A stretch of 64,000 nt of DNA from Alkalibacterium iburiense (GTDB taxonomy: Bacteria; Bacillota; Bacilli; Lactobacillales; Carnobacteriaceae_A). Position 1 is the stretch's first letter. The number at the start of each line of letters is the position of its first letter. Of the stretch, positions 17,912-26,554 are shown piece after piece. The stretch lies in the NCBI RefSeq assembly GCF_039521845.1, contig NZ_BAAACW010000017.1, positions 1 to 64,000 on the forward strand. Direction: 5' to 3'. The notes under the pieces were generated by a model. It did no database searches, had not been told where the DNA came from, and saw only the letters and a list, made by a program, of their open reading frames with translations. Both the position numbers and the translations under genes were made by a program.

Positions 17912-19351
17912 TTAGTCCCAGCGTTCTTCGCCATTGTCTCCGTACCAGTCAAAGTGGTAGCTTCCTTCTTTATCCACACGTTCATACGTATGAGCTCCGA
18001 AGTAGTCTCTTTGAGCTTGAATAATATTAGCCGGAAGACGTTCAGAACGGTAAGAATCATAGTAAGCAATCGCTGATGAAAAGGCGGGTACAGGAATACC
18101 ATGTTGAACCGCTAAGCCAACCAAATCCCTAACGGACTGCTGGTAACGTTCAGAAATATCCATAAAGTATTCATCCAGTACTAAGTTCTTCAACTCCGGG
18201 TTGCGTTCATATGCTTCTGTTATTTTTTGTAAGAAGCGGGCTCTAATGATACACCCTGCTCGGAAAATTTTGGCAATTTCTCCGTATTGAAGGTCCCATC
18301 CGTATTCTTTGGAAGCAGAACCCATTTGAGCGAATCCTTGAGCATAACTCATAATTTTACTGAAGTACAGCGCCTCTCTCATCTTTTCAATGAGTTCTTT
18401 CTTATCTCCCGTGAATGCTTTCTTCTCAGGTTTAGGCAAGACTTTGCTGGCTTCTACACGTTCTTCTTTCATTGCTGAAATGTAACGAGCATAAACGGAT
18501 TCTGTAATTAACGGCAGAGGCAAGCCTAAATCTAGAGCACTTTGAGATGTCCATTTTCCAGTTCCTTTACTTCCGGAACGGTCTAGAATAATATCAACAA
18601 CCGGTTTGCCTGTTTCCGGATCGACTTTCGTCAAAGCATCCGCAGTAATTTCAATTAAGAAACTGTCTAATTCACCTGTGTTCCACTCTCTAAAGACTTC
18701 AGCCATTTCGTCGTTTGACAAACCGACTACATCTTTAAGCAAGTGGTAGGATTCAGCAATCAACTGCATGTCTCCATACTCGATGCCGTTATGCACCATT
18801 TTAACATAGTGTCCGGCTCCATTTGGACCAATGTACGTCACACACGGCTCTCCGTCTGCAGGAGCTTTAGCCGAAATTTCTTCTAACATCGGCGCGACTA
18901 AATCATACGCTTCTTTTTGTCCGCCCGGCATAATAGATGGGCCTAAAAGGGCTCCTTCTTCTCCACCGGATACCCCTGTTCCTATAAAGTTAATACCTGA
19001 GTTCGCTAACTCTTCACTGCGTCTCATTGTATCCTTATAGAATGTATTTCCGCCATCGATTAAAATATCCCCTTTATCCAAATAAGGCAGTAACTGCTGA
19101 ATCACAGCATCTGTTCCTTTTCCAGCTTGAACCATTAATAATATTTTTCGAGGAGTTTCTAAAGAGTTAACGAACTCTTCAATATCATAGGTTGCGACAA
19201 GCTTCTTATCTGGATGTTCTTTCATGACATCATCTGTCTTAGCACTTGTACGGTTATAGATAGAGACTGAGTACCCTCTACTTTCGATGTTTAAAGCTAA
19301 ATTTTTTCCCATTACCGCCATTCCAATGACGCCAACTTGCTGCTTGGTCAT
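17912..19351 (-). CDS. gnd: 6-phosphogluconate dehydrogenase, decarboxylating
   Basis: This 479-residue enzyme of the oxidative pentose phosphate pathway oxidises 6-phosphogluconate to ribulose 5-phosphate, releasing CO2 and reducing NADP. The N-terminal nucleotide-binding motif is GVIGMAVMGKNLALNIE, with NRTS after the second strand, as in NADP-dependent enzymes. The signature ILDRSGSKGTGKWTS and catalytic Lys/Glu region GHYVKMVHNGIEYGDMQ are present. Length is normal. A good ribosome-binding site (GAAGGGGA) precedes the ATG. It has its own terminator upstream of the regulator genes. Confidence 0.97.
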   Translation of the reverse strand: MTKQQVGVIGMAVMGKNLALNIESRGYSVSIYNRTSAKTDDVMKEHPDKKLVATYDIEEFVNSLETPRKILLMVQAGKGTDAVIQQLLPYLDKGDILIDGGNTFYKDTMRRSEELANSGINFIGTGVSGGEEGALLGPSIMPGGQKEAYDLVAPMLEEISAKAPADGEPCVTYIGPNGAGHYVKMVHNGIEYGDMQLIAESYHLLKDVVGLSNDEMAEVFREWNTGELDSFLIEITADALTKVDPETGKPVVDIILDRSGSKGTGKWTSQSALDLGLPLPLITESVYARYISAMKEERVEASKVLPKPEKKAFTGDKKELIEKMREALYFSKIMSYAQGFAQMGSASKEYGWDLQYGEIAKIFRAGCIIRARFLQKITEAYERNPELKNLVLDEYFMDISERYQQSVRDLVGLAVQHGIPVPAFSSAIAYYDSYRSERLPANIIQAQRDYFGAHTYERVDKEGSYHFDWYGDNGEERWD

Positions 19352-19532
19352 TATAAATCCCCTTCCGTCACATAAATAATTTAAAAAGCTCTTTCATTGA
19401 CCACTCACTGTTCACTCCTTATAGTAACAAATATTGAACACTTTTGGAACTATCTTCTGAGCGCTTGCATTCTTTTCCCTATTTCAGTAAACTGTTAGGT
19501 GAATACGAAGATAAGAAAGTTGGTGTCAACTT

Positions 19533-19655
19533 ATGTCTAAAAAAACAGATAAAAAAAGTTCAAGTAGTCTCGCTTCTAAATTAATTATATGGGTATTAGT
19601 TATTTCTATGGCCATTCCAGCCATCGCATCTTTCCTAGGTGTTATTTTAAACTAA
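19533..19655 (+). CDS. Small single-pass membrane protein, DUF4044-like
   Basis: This 40-codon frame encodes a basic, Ser/Lys-rich head followed by one hydrophobic segment (LIIWVLVISMAIPAIASFLGVIL). Charge layout and size resemble DUF4044, a family of tiny Lactobacillales membrane proteins of unknown function. The ribosome-binding site is poor, but the frame is followed at once by a strong terminator (19661-19697), which argues that it is a real gene. It sits between divergent gnd and convergent recN. Family membership is a judgement from layout, not from a search. Confidence 0.6.
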   Translation: MSKKTDKKSSSSLASKLIIWVLVISMAIPAIASFLGVILN

Positions 19656-19660
19656 GAATG

Positions 19661-19697
19661 AAAGCCTTCTGTTTCTAAAAAGAACAGGAGGCTTTTT
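19661..19697. terminator. Terminator between the small membrane protein gene and recN
   Basis: A 13-bp stem (AAAGCCTTCTGTT with AACAGGAGGCTTT, one G-T pair) is followed by six T on the plus strand, and by A-derived T on the minus strand. It probably serves both convergent genes. Confidence 0.88.
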
Positions 19698-19708
19698 TAA
19701 TTGTCCTT

Positions 19709-21406
19709 TTAAGCTTTACGTCTTTCTTTTTTCTGCTCCGCAATTTTTAATAATTCTTCTGCTGTTTCAATCGTTAACTGGGTCAGTTCTTCACCAGACA
19801 ACATGCGAGCGACTTCTTCCGTTCGCTCTCGGCCCGTAATTATCTCCACCAACGTACGCGTTCGATCGTTTTCTATTTTCTTCATAATATAAAGGTGCTG
19901 GTCAGCCATAGCGGCTACTTGAGGCAAGTGAGTAATACATAAAACTTGTGAATGCACTGCGACAGAATGAATCTTGTCCGCAATAGCTTGAGCCACACGT
20001 CCGCTGACACCCGTATCCACTTCATCAAAAATAATGCTGGTAATTCCTTGAGACTGAGAAAAAATGGTCTTCATCGCCAGCATCATACGCGATAACTCTC
20101 CACCTGAAGCCACTCGGGCCAAAGGTTTTAACGGCTCGCCTGGATTCGTCGCAACGAAAAATTCTACCTTATCCTGTCCATTCTCATTTAACTCTGAAGC
20201 TTGGTTGAAAACGACAGAAAACGTCACTTTTTCCATGTACAACTCTTTCAACTGATCTAAAATCGACCGCTGCAACTGATGAGCCGTCTGTCTTCTAAGT
20301 TCCGTCAATTCTTCTGCTAAAAGCAGAGCCTCTTCTTTACGGTCCTTGATTCGTTTACTCAAGTAGTCGACTTGTTCTTCCCTATTAGACAGTTGGTTCA
20401 ATTCCGCTTCGGCCTGTTCGTAGTGAGTTAATATCGCTTCGACTGAGTGACCATACTTTCTTTTTAATTGCTGAATGAGATTGAGTCGCTCTTCGATTTC
20501 ATTCAAACGTTCTTCATCATACTCCAACTGATCTAACTCATTATAAATCGCACTCGCAATTTCTTGCAGCTGGAAAAAAGTAGAGGACAAATGCTCCGAT
20601 ACATCCTTAAACTTCCCGTCCATGTCTTCTATGCTTTCCATCTGCTCCATCGCTTCGCCTACCAGGTCCAATCCTCCGCTGATTTCTTCTCCCTGCAAGG
20701 CCTTGTAACTGGCTGATAAAGCTTCCACAATGGATTGATAATTCGCTAGCAATTTCTCTTCTTCCAGTAATTCTTCTTCTTCGTTTGGTTGAAGCTGGGC
20801 TTCTTTAATTTCTTCTACTTGGTATTCCAGTATGTCTAACCGTTGAGCGAGTTCTTGTTCATTAAACTGCCAGTTTTTTCTTTCTTTTACGAGTTCTCTA
20901 TATTCTCGGTACACTTTCTGGTAAGCTGCTTTTTTCAATGCCAATTCTTCTGATCCATACTGATCGAGCAGATGGATATGATTGTCGGTCACCATTAATT
21001 CCTGATGTTCATTTTGACCATGAATATCAATCAAATGGCTCCCCATTTCTTTTAAAGCCGCAATGGTTACAATGCTTCCATTCACCCGGCAGACATTTCT
21101 ACCACTCGCAAAAATTTCTCTTTGAATAAGTAAGGTCTGGTCGGCTTCTTCAATTTCATACTGCTTAAATAAGCGTGTTAAAGCGGCCGTAGGGCTATAG
21201 GTGAATTGCCCTTCCAGCACACATTTCTTTTTGCCGTAGCGAACAAACTCAGTTGATCCTCTGCCACCTGCCAGTAAGCCTACCGCATCAATAATAATAG
21301 ATTTTCCTGCTCCTGTTTCCCCTGTCAAGACAGTCATGCCTTGATTAAATTCCAGTGCCATTTCTTTAATGATGGCAAAATCTTTAATACGCAATGATTC
21401 TAACAA
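19709..21406 (-). CDS. recN: DNA repair protein RecN
   Basis: This SMC-like ATPase of about 565 residues acts at double-strand breaks. Walker A GETGAGKS lies near the N terminus, a long coiled coil with Glu/Gln/Leu heptads fills the middle, and the C-terminal half has GGELSRMMLAMK (signature), IIFDEVDTGVSG (Walker B) and CITHLPQVA. The open frame begins at GTG 21427, but the TTG at 21406 follows AGAGGTG and yields MLESLRIKDFAII, which aligns with the usual RecN start MLAELSIKNFAII. The argR-recN order is conserved in Bacilli. A long inverted repeat lies just upstream. Confidence 0.95.
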   Translation of the reverse strand: MLESLRIKDFAIIKEMALEFNQGMTVLTGETGAGKSIIIDAVGLLAGGRGSTEFVRYGKKKCVLEGQFTYSPTAALTRLFKQYEIEEADQTLLIQREIFASGRNVCRVNGSIVTIAALKEMGSHLIDIHGQNEHQELMVTDNHIHLLDQYGSEELALKKAAYQKVYREYRELVKERKNWQFNEQELAQRLDILEYQVEEIKEAQLQPNEEEELLEEEKLLANYQSIVEALSASYKALQGEEISGGLDLVGEAMEQMESIEDMDGKFKDVSEHLSSTFFQLQEIASAIYNELDQLEYDEERLNEIEERLNLIQQLKRKYGHSVEAILTHYEQAEAELNQLSNREEQVDYLSKRIKDRKEEALLLAEELTELRRQTAHQLQRSILDQLKELYMEKVTFSVVFNQASELNENGQDKVEFFVATNPGEPLKPLARVASGGELSRMMLAMKTIFSQSQGITSIIFDEVDTGVSGRVAQAIADKIHSVAVHSQVLCITHLPQVAAMADQHLYIMKKIENDRTRTLVEIITGRERTEEVARMLSGEELTQLTIETAEELLKIAEQKKERRKA

Positions 21407-21464
21407 AGATACACCTCTATTCTTCACTATCTTCCTACGTGTGTTATTTATCTATACATGACAT

Positions 21465-21518
21465 CTAACACTCTTAGCTTACCTATAATGATGTCTATAC
21501 ATAAGCCAAGAGTGTTAG
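21465..21518. repeat. Long inverted repeat between argR and recN
   Basis: CTAACACTCTTAGCTTA (21465-21481) and TAAGCCAAGAGTGTTAG (21502-21518) are complementary with one mismatch across 17 bases and a 20-nt loop. There is no T run after the stem on the recN-proximal side, so it is not a standard terminator. It could attenuate or protect readthrough from argR into recN, or bind a regulator. Confidence 0.6.
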
Positions 21519-21523
21519 GTCGT

Positions 21524-21973
21524 TTAAATAAAGGATATGATTCTTCTCTGGAAACGATTGGAACTGTCTTCATCCCGACAAATAACAAGGACCGTGTCGT
21601 CTCCTGATATACAGCCAAACACTTCTTGGTATTTAGCCGTTTCTATTAAGGTGCCCAATGCAAAGGCATTTCCCGGAAGAGTTTTAATCAGCACAAATTC
21701 CTTTTGAGTGTCAATGGAAACAAAGGCATCTTTCAAGAGACGTCCCAATTTTTTCGAAATGTTGTAATTCATTTCCGGCGGCAGATTGTACTGATAACCT
21801 CCGCCTTTCGCAGGCACTTTTATTAATTGCAGTTCTTTAATATCTCTTGAAATAGTGGCTTGAGTGACTTCAATGCCTCTATCTTGCAAAATAGCTACAA
21901 AGTCTTCTTGTTTTCTAATTGTTTCTTGTTGGACTAATTGTCTAAGCAATTGGTGCCGTTCTTTCTTTTTCAA
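21524..21973 (-). CDS. argR: Arginine repressor ArgR/AhrC
   Basis: This 149-residue arginine-dependent regulator has an N-terminal winged-helix domain (ATISRDIKELQLIKVP is the recognition-helix signature) and a C-terminal oligomerisation and arginine-binding domain with GTLIETAKYQEVFGCISGDDTVLVI. It represses arginine biosynthesis and activates catabolism. Its place between tlyA and recN is the usual Bacilli context, and no arginine genes are nearby. Lactobacillales often carry several copies, so this one may act together with others elsewhere. Confidence 0.95.
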   Translation of the reverse strand: MKKKERHQLLRQLVQQETIRKQEDFVAILQDRGIEVTQATISRDIKELQLIKVPAKGGGYQYNLPPEMNYNISKKLGRLLKDAFVSIDTQKEFVLIKTLPGNAFALGTLIETAKYQEVFGCISGDDTVLVICRDEDSSNRFQRRIISFI

Positions 21974-22141
21974 GCTCCTTCACTCCTCTATGCTCGATGA
22001 CTACTGGATTTAGACCAGTATAAATATACAGTATACTCTATTTAATTATACTTCTTTTTTAGTAAGGTTCCAATCATTAGCTTTGTTCTTAATCATTTAT
22101 ATTAATCATTCTATGCATAGAAGGGATGGCTCTGTCACCTA

Positions 22142-22963
22142 TTACAGGGATTCATCTGTTTCCTTGAACACGATATTTTGGGTTGCTTGTTCGAGATGCT
22201 TCTCTTTAGTCAGTTCTTTTAAAGAGGTATTCCGAATATACGCAAGGAACTCTGTGTTCCCTTTTCCACCTTTTATAGGCGACGGTATAACCTCTTCCAC
22301 TAAGAAACCTAAATCATAAAGATAATGAATGAGGGTCTCTACTACACGTCGGTGAACCTGTCCGTCTGTAATGATTCCCCCTTCACCTACCTCTTCACGG
22401 TCTGCTTCAAATTGAGGTTTGATTAAAGCCACAACCTCTCCTTCTTTTTCCAATATCGTTTGAAGGACAGGGAATATCTTTGTTAAGGAGATAAAGGAAA
22501 CATCGATAGTAGCAAAAGTCGGCTTCCCTTTTTTAAAGTCTTCAACAGTCACATGTCTAAAATTCGTTTGCTCCATGACGACCACTCGCTCATCAATACG
22601 CAGTTTCCATGCCAGTTGGTTTGTCCCTACATCTAAGGCATAAACTAAACGGGCTCCATTTTGTAAACAGACGTCTGTAAAACCTCCTGTGGATGCGCCA
22701 ATATCCAATACAATCTTATCCGTGAGGTCAATGGAAAAATGCGCGATGGCTTTTTCCAGTTTAAACCCACCTCGGCTCACATAGAGCTGTTCAGCTCCTT
22801 TAATATAGACTACTGTATTAAAGGGCCACTTTTCACCAGAGGTCTGGATTTGTTCTTCTTTTTCCGTATAGGCTTTTCCTGTCATGATGAGTCGTTTGGC
22901 TTTTTCTCGGTCTTCTGCCCAGCCTTGTTGAATGAGTAATTCATCTGCACGCACTTTTTTCAT
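22142..22963 (-). CDS. tlyA: TlyA-family rRNA 2'-O-methyltransferase
   Basis: This 273-residue protein has an N-terminal S4 RNA-binding domain (ADELLIQQGWAEDREKAKRLIMTGK) and an FtsJ-type methyltransferase domain with SAM motif LDIGASTGGFTDVCLQNGA. In mycobacteria TlyA methylates 16S and 23S rRNA riboses; the Firmicutes protein (YqxC) is of the same family. It lies 12 bases after ispA in the xseAB-ispA-tlyA-argR-recN run and was once annotated as a hemolysin. Methyltransferase identity is firm; target bases are inferred. Confidence 0.93.
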   Translation of the reverse strand: MKKVRADELLIQQGWAEDREKAKRLIMTGKAYTEKEEQIQTSGEKWPFNTVVYIKGAEQLYVSRGGFKLEKAIAHFSIDLTDKIVLDIGASTGGFTDVCLQNGARLVYALDVGTNQLAWKLRIDERVVVMEQTNFRHVTVEDFKKGKPTFATIDVSFISLTKIFPVLQTILEKEGEVVALIKPQFEADREEVGEGGIITDGQVHRRVVETLIHYLYDLGFLVEEVIPSPIKGGKGNTEFLAYIRNTSLKELTKEKHLEQATQNIVFKETDESL

Positions 22964-22975
22964 TTAGACACCTCT

Positions 22976-23857
22976 TTAGTAAATAGCCAAAGAATCAATA
23001 AAGGAGGCTAAAATTTCCTCATCATAGTCTGTTTCTCTTGATTTAATCAGTCGATTTAAAGAGTGGGCATCTTTTAATCTCTCTTCGAAGTAAGCTCGAG
23101 CTTCTTCTAAGCCCAGTAGTGCCGGGTATGTGCTTTTACCTAATTTGGCATCGGCGCCAACTCGCTTGCCTAGCTCTTCTTGATCGCCTTCGACATCTAA
23201 AATATCATCTCGAATCTGATACGCTAAACCTAAAATATAGGCCATTTCAATTAAATCATTTAACGTGTCTTCTTTCACTTCTGCCAACACACCTCCAGCA
23301 AAAAAGGCAAAATGGATGAGCTGACCTGTTTTACGCGCATGAATCGCTTCTAATTCGTCTAGTGTTAAATCAGCATGTTCGCCATCCATATCTGCATGCT
23401 GGCCTCCAACCATGCCTTCATTACCAGAAGCAAAGGCTAACTCTTTAATCAGTTTCACTTTTGTTTCAGCACTATGTTGACCCGTTGTCATCAGTTCAAA
23501 GGCTTTCGTTAATAGGGCATCTCCTGCCAGAATGGCAGTAGCTTCAGAAAAAGCAATATGGTTCGTTGGTTTCCCACGACGTAAATCATCATCATCCATT
23601 GCTGGAAGATCATCATGAATGAGAGAGTAGGTATGAATCATTTCCAAGGCTGCTGCATAAGGAAAAGCTTTCTCTACCTCTTTATCAAAGGCTTTTACTA
23701 TAGCAAACAGGATTAAGGGTCTTAATCTCTTTCCACCTGCTTCTATTGAATAACGCATAGATTCTTCTAATTGTGTGCCGCTTGCGTCTTTTACTTGGCT
23801 AATCATGTAATCAATAAAAGCTGAGGTATACTGGTCAGTTAGTGTTTGAAATTTCAT
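22976..23857 (-). CDS. ispA: Polyprenyl (farnesyl) diphosphate synthase
   Basis: This 293-residue all-alpha prenyltransferase condenses isopentenyl diphosphate with dimethylallyl/geranyl diphosphate to make farnesyl diphosphate, the precursor of undecaprenyl carrier lipid. The first Asp-rich motif is DDLPAMDDDDLRRGKPT and the second is RDDILD. GGKRLRP near residue 43 binds diphosphate. It sits between xseB and tlyA, as in most Bacilli. Confidence 0.95.
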   Translation of the reverse strand: MKFQTLTDQYTSAFIDYMISQVKDASGTQLEESMRYSIEAGGKRLRPLILFAIVKAFDKEVEKAFPYAAALEMIHTYSLIHDDLPAMDDDDLRRGKPTNHIAFSEATAILAGDALLTKAFELMTTGQHSAETKVKLIKELAFASGNEGMVGGQHADMDGEHADLTLDELEAIHARKTGQLIHFAFFAGGVLAEVKEDTLNDLIEMAYILGLAYQIRDDILDVEGDQEELGKRVGADAKLGKSTYPALLGLEEARAYFEERLKDAHSLNRLIKSRETDYDEEILASFIDSLAIY

Positions 23858-23884
23858 AAGTTTCTCCTTTATATAATCTGATTT

Positions 23885-24097
23885 TTAATCCAGAATGTCT
23901 TCTTGGCCATTCTCATTTATCATAGTCGTCACTGTTTTCTCAGCTTCTTCCACGATACGTTTGCAGTAACGGCTGAGCTTAATGCCTTCTTGGAACTGAT
24001 CTAATGCTTTTTCTATAGGAACATCGCCTTGTTCCAGCTGATTAACGATGGATTCCAATTCTTTCATGGCTTCGTCAAAAGTTTTTTCGTTTTCCAT
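23885..24097 (-). CDS. xseB: Exodeoxyribonuclease VII small subunit
   Basis: This 70-residue protein has the family motif FDEAMKELESIVNQLEQGDVPIEKAL at its start, followed by a coiled helix. Several copies wrap the large subunit XseA to form the single-strand exonuclease. Its ATG overlaps the xseA stop (TAATG), so synthesis is coupled. Confidence 0.95.
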   Translation of the reverse strand: MENEKTFDEAMKELESIVNQLEQGDVPIEKALDQFQEGIKLSRYCKRIVEEAEKTVTTMINENGQEDILD

Positions 24098-25449
24098 TAG
24101 TTTTCTTCCTCCCTCTCTTCAGTCGATTGCACTTGAGCAGTTATCTGGCCATCTGATACGGTAATGGCTAAGACATCATTTTCTTTGACTTGCTTAATGG
24201 ATTTGACGACTGTCCCTTCTGTCTGAGCAATCGCATATCCCCGGCTCAGTATTTTTAATGGGGATAGATAATCCAGCGAGTCGATTAAGTGATTGATTTG
24301 CTTGTCTTCATTTTGTATGACCTGCTTTGTCGCTCGAGTGAGTTGATGCGTCAGTTGAGTGATGTCTCTGTTTGCTTGATTCAAATGAGCGGAGGGGTTG
24401 TACCCCTTCAACTGCTGATTGAGCAAAGCCACCTGCTGTTTTTCATCTTTTACCTGCTGGTCAACAATCTGTATCAGTTGGGTCGTCAGCTGATCCAAAT
24501 TCTGACTATAACCGTCGTATAATCGTCTAGGCTGTCTGAAAATATAGGACTGTTCAAGTCGGTCTACTCGCTCCTTTTGATGTCTGATTAAAGCCGTCAT
24601 CGCCTGTATGAGTCGTTGTCTGGTCAGGTCTATTTTTCCGTTTTCTTCAATCAAAACGGGAACAGCCAGTTCAGCAGCTGCAGTCGGTGTCGCTGCTCTG
24701 ACATCTGCAGCCAAATCAGCTAGAGTCGTGTCCGTTTCATGACCCACTGAAGAAATAATAGGCGTTTGCGCGTGGGCAATGGCTAAAGCTACTCTTTCTT
24801 CGTTAAATGGAAACAGGTCCTCAAAAGAACCTCCCCCACGAGCAACAATCAGTGTGTCCAAGTCGCCCATCTGATCAGCTTGTCTGATACTGTTCACTAT
24901 GGAATCAGCGGCTTTATCTCCTTGTACGACAGTCGGAAAAAGATACAGCTGGACAATCGGAAACCGTCTTTCAATGGTTGTGCGAATATCTTGGATCACT
25001 GCCCCGCTCTGACTGGTGATGATTCCTATTTTTTTAGGAAAACGGACAAGAGGTTTCTTCCGTTCCGCATCAAACCATCCTTCTTCTGCTAATTTTTTCT
25101 TCGTTCGTTCATAAGCGGCGTATAACTGCCCCAGTCCCTCGGGTTCAATATGGTCAATGTATAATTGGTAGACGCCCGTTTTTTCATAAACAGACAAACG
25201 TCCGACTGCCAGTACGCTCATGCCTTCTTCAAGTTCAACAGCCAATCTTCTTTGTTCTTTTAAAAATAAAACGGCTGATAATTTGGCTCCCTGATCTTTA
25301 ATGCTGAAATATTGATGACTGTTTCGTCTTTTGGGATTGTAATTCGATATTTCACCTTTAACAAATACCCTTTCTAAATAAGGGTCATAATCAAACTTTC
25401 GTTTCACGTAAGTGGTGAGCTGACTGACGGTTAAGTAGTCTTGTTCCAT
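24097..25449 (-). CDS. xseA: Exodeoxyribonuclease VII large subunit
   Basis: This 450-residue catalytic subunit degrades single-stranded DNA from both ends. It has an N-terminal OB fold (VFVKGEISNYNP...HQYFSIKD), then the nuclease domain with GIITSQSGAVIQDI, VARGGGSFEDLFPFN and SSVGHETDTTLADLAAD, then a long helical region. The open frame starts at 25524, but AAAGGAGG lies ten bases before the ATG at 25449, which gives the usual N terminus MEQDYLTVSQL. No folD gene lies between nusB and xseA, unlike in Bacillus. Confidence 0.95.
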   Translation of the reverse strand: MEQDYLTVSQLTTYVKRKFDYDPYLERVFVKGEISNYNPKRRNSHQYFSIKDQGAKLSAVLFLKEQRRLAVELEEGMSVLAVGRLSVYEKTGVYQLYIDHIEPEGLGQLYAAYERTKKKLAEEGWFDAERKKPLVRFPKKIGIITSQSGAVIQDIRTTIERRFPIVQLYLFPTVVQGDKAADSIVNSIRQADQMGDLDTLIVARGGGSFEDLFPFNEERVALAIAHAQTPIISSVGHETDTTLADLAADVRAATPTAAAELAVPVLIEENGKIDLTRQRLIQAMTALIRHQKERVDRLEQSYIFRQPRRLYDGYSQNLDQLTTQLIQIVDQQVKDEKQQVALLNQQLKGYNPSAHLNQANRDITQLTHQLTRATKQVIQNEDKQINHLIDSLDYLSPLKILSRGYAIAQTEGTVVKSIKQVKENDVLAITVSDGQITAQVQSTEEREEEN

Positions 25450-25502
25450 TGTTTTCATGCCTCCTTTTCCAAATATATAAAGAAGGGGTATATAAAAAGA
25501 GC

Positions 25503-25535
25503 AAAAAAATAGAATGCCTCGCACACTCTATTTTT
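25503..25535 (-). terminator. Terminator between nusB and xseA
   Basis: AAAAATAGA and TCTATTTTT flank a short loop, and the minus strand ends in a T run. It separates the pepP-efp-asp23-nusB transcript from the xseA-recN transcript. Confidence 0.7.
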
Positions 25536-25622
25536 CCGCCCTTACATACTGCCATCTCATTACTTTTGTATATGAACATCTAAATAGTCATACGCTGTTT
25601 GTTTCGTAGACAGCTAACGTGC

Positions 25623-26102
25623 TTACATCTGATTAGCGATACTTTGAAGTACGCCGTTAACAAACTTACTTGCTTTTTCATCGTTGTACAGTTTAGTGAG
25701 CTCAATCGCTTCATTCATGACGATACGCTTATCCACTTCCGGCTGATAAAGCAGTTCATACACAGCCAGTCGCAGCAACAATAAGTTGGTTCGCTCCAAA
25801 CGGTTCAGCGACCACTTTTTTAAATTCTGACTAATGGCTTGATCAATCGCCTCTTTATTTGCCTGTACACCCGACACAAGTGTGTGAAGATAGCTCAAGG
25901 CATCTGTCACGATGTTATCGGTGCTTTTATCTTCTGGTAAAACTAATGACATAGCCTCTTCAGGCGTTCTTTCTTCATTCAGTGTCAACGTGCTGTCTAA
26001 AGATAATTGAATGGCTTCTTCAATCGTTAAATCTTCATGTGTAGATAGCTGGAAAAGAGACTGAAAGGCTTTTTCCCTAATTACACGCCTTACAGTAGTC
26101 AC
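25623..26102 (-). CDS. nusB: Transcription antitermination factor NusB
   Basis: This 159-residue all-helical protein binds boxA RNA with NusE and supports rRNA antitermination. Family features include REKAFQSLFQLS at the N terminus, NLLLLRLAVYELLY in the middle, and NEAIELTKLYNDEKASKFVNGVLQ at the C terminus. The start is GTG, overlapping the stop of the preceding gene (TAGTG). Confidence 0.95.
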   Translation of the reverse strand: MTTVRRVIREKAFQSLFQLSTHEDLTIEEAIQLSLDSTLTLNEERTPEEAMSLVLPEDKSTDNIVTDALSYLHTLVSGVQANKEAIDQAISQNLKKWSLNRLERTNLLLLRLAVYELLYQPEVDKRIVMNEAIELTKLYNDEKASKFVNGVLQSIANQM

Positions 26103-26518
26103 TATTCCTCATCTTCTTCCGTATCCAAGTCTAATAAATCTTGGAAAACTGTTTTTTCAGGCACGATATCAGCAATATGGATGTTGACTTCTGCTAAAGT
26201 GATATCAGTCATGTGCAGAACCTGCTCTCGTACCTTTTTTTGAATCGTTCGTGCTACTTTTGGAACGTTCACTCCAAATTTTAAGTAACAGTATATTTCG
26301 ACTTTCAACCCATCTTCGTCGTTGACTAGATAGATGCCTTTTTTGTGGTTCGTTTTACCAAAAACATTCTTCATTTTCTTGGTTATCTTTCCTTGCATGG
26401 CATAAACGCCTTCTACTTCATTGGCCGCAAAGCCGGCAATGACTTCTAGTACTTCCGGAGCTACTTCAATTTCACCATAAGGATTGCTTCTGTTTGTGTC
26501 TCTTATTGTTTCAACCAT
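26102..26518 (-). CDS. Asp23/Gls24 family envelope stress protein (YqhY-like)
   Basis: This 138-residue protein has an Asp23 domain (GEIEVAPEVLEVIAGFAANEVEGVYAM; VNVPKVARTIQKKVREQV) and an acidic tail. The YqhY paralogue in Bacilli lies between accBC or efp and nusB, as here, and is linked to fatty-acid synthesis control in B. subtilis. The accB and accC genes, present at this spot in Bacillus, are missing. A strong ribosome-binding site precedes the ATG. The molecular role is not settled. Confidence 0.9.
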   Translation of the reverse strand: MVETIRDTNRSNPYGEIEVAPEVLEVIAGFAANEVEGVYAMQGKITKKMKNVFGKTNHKKGIYLVNDEDGLKVEIYCYLKFGVNVPKVARTIQKKVREQVLHMTDITLAEVNIHIADIVPEKTVFQDLLDLDTEEDEE

Positions 26519-26554
26519 TCTCGTTCCTCCTTTTACTTCATAGCTTATATAGGT

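Noticed and set aside
25450..25524. N-terminal extension of XseA with a hydrophobic start
   Set aside because: The ribosome-binding site points to the ATG at 25449, and ExoVII large subunits are cytoplasmic with the usual MEQDYLTV-type start.
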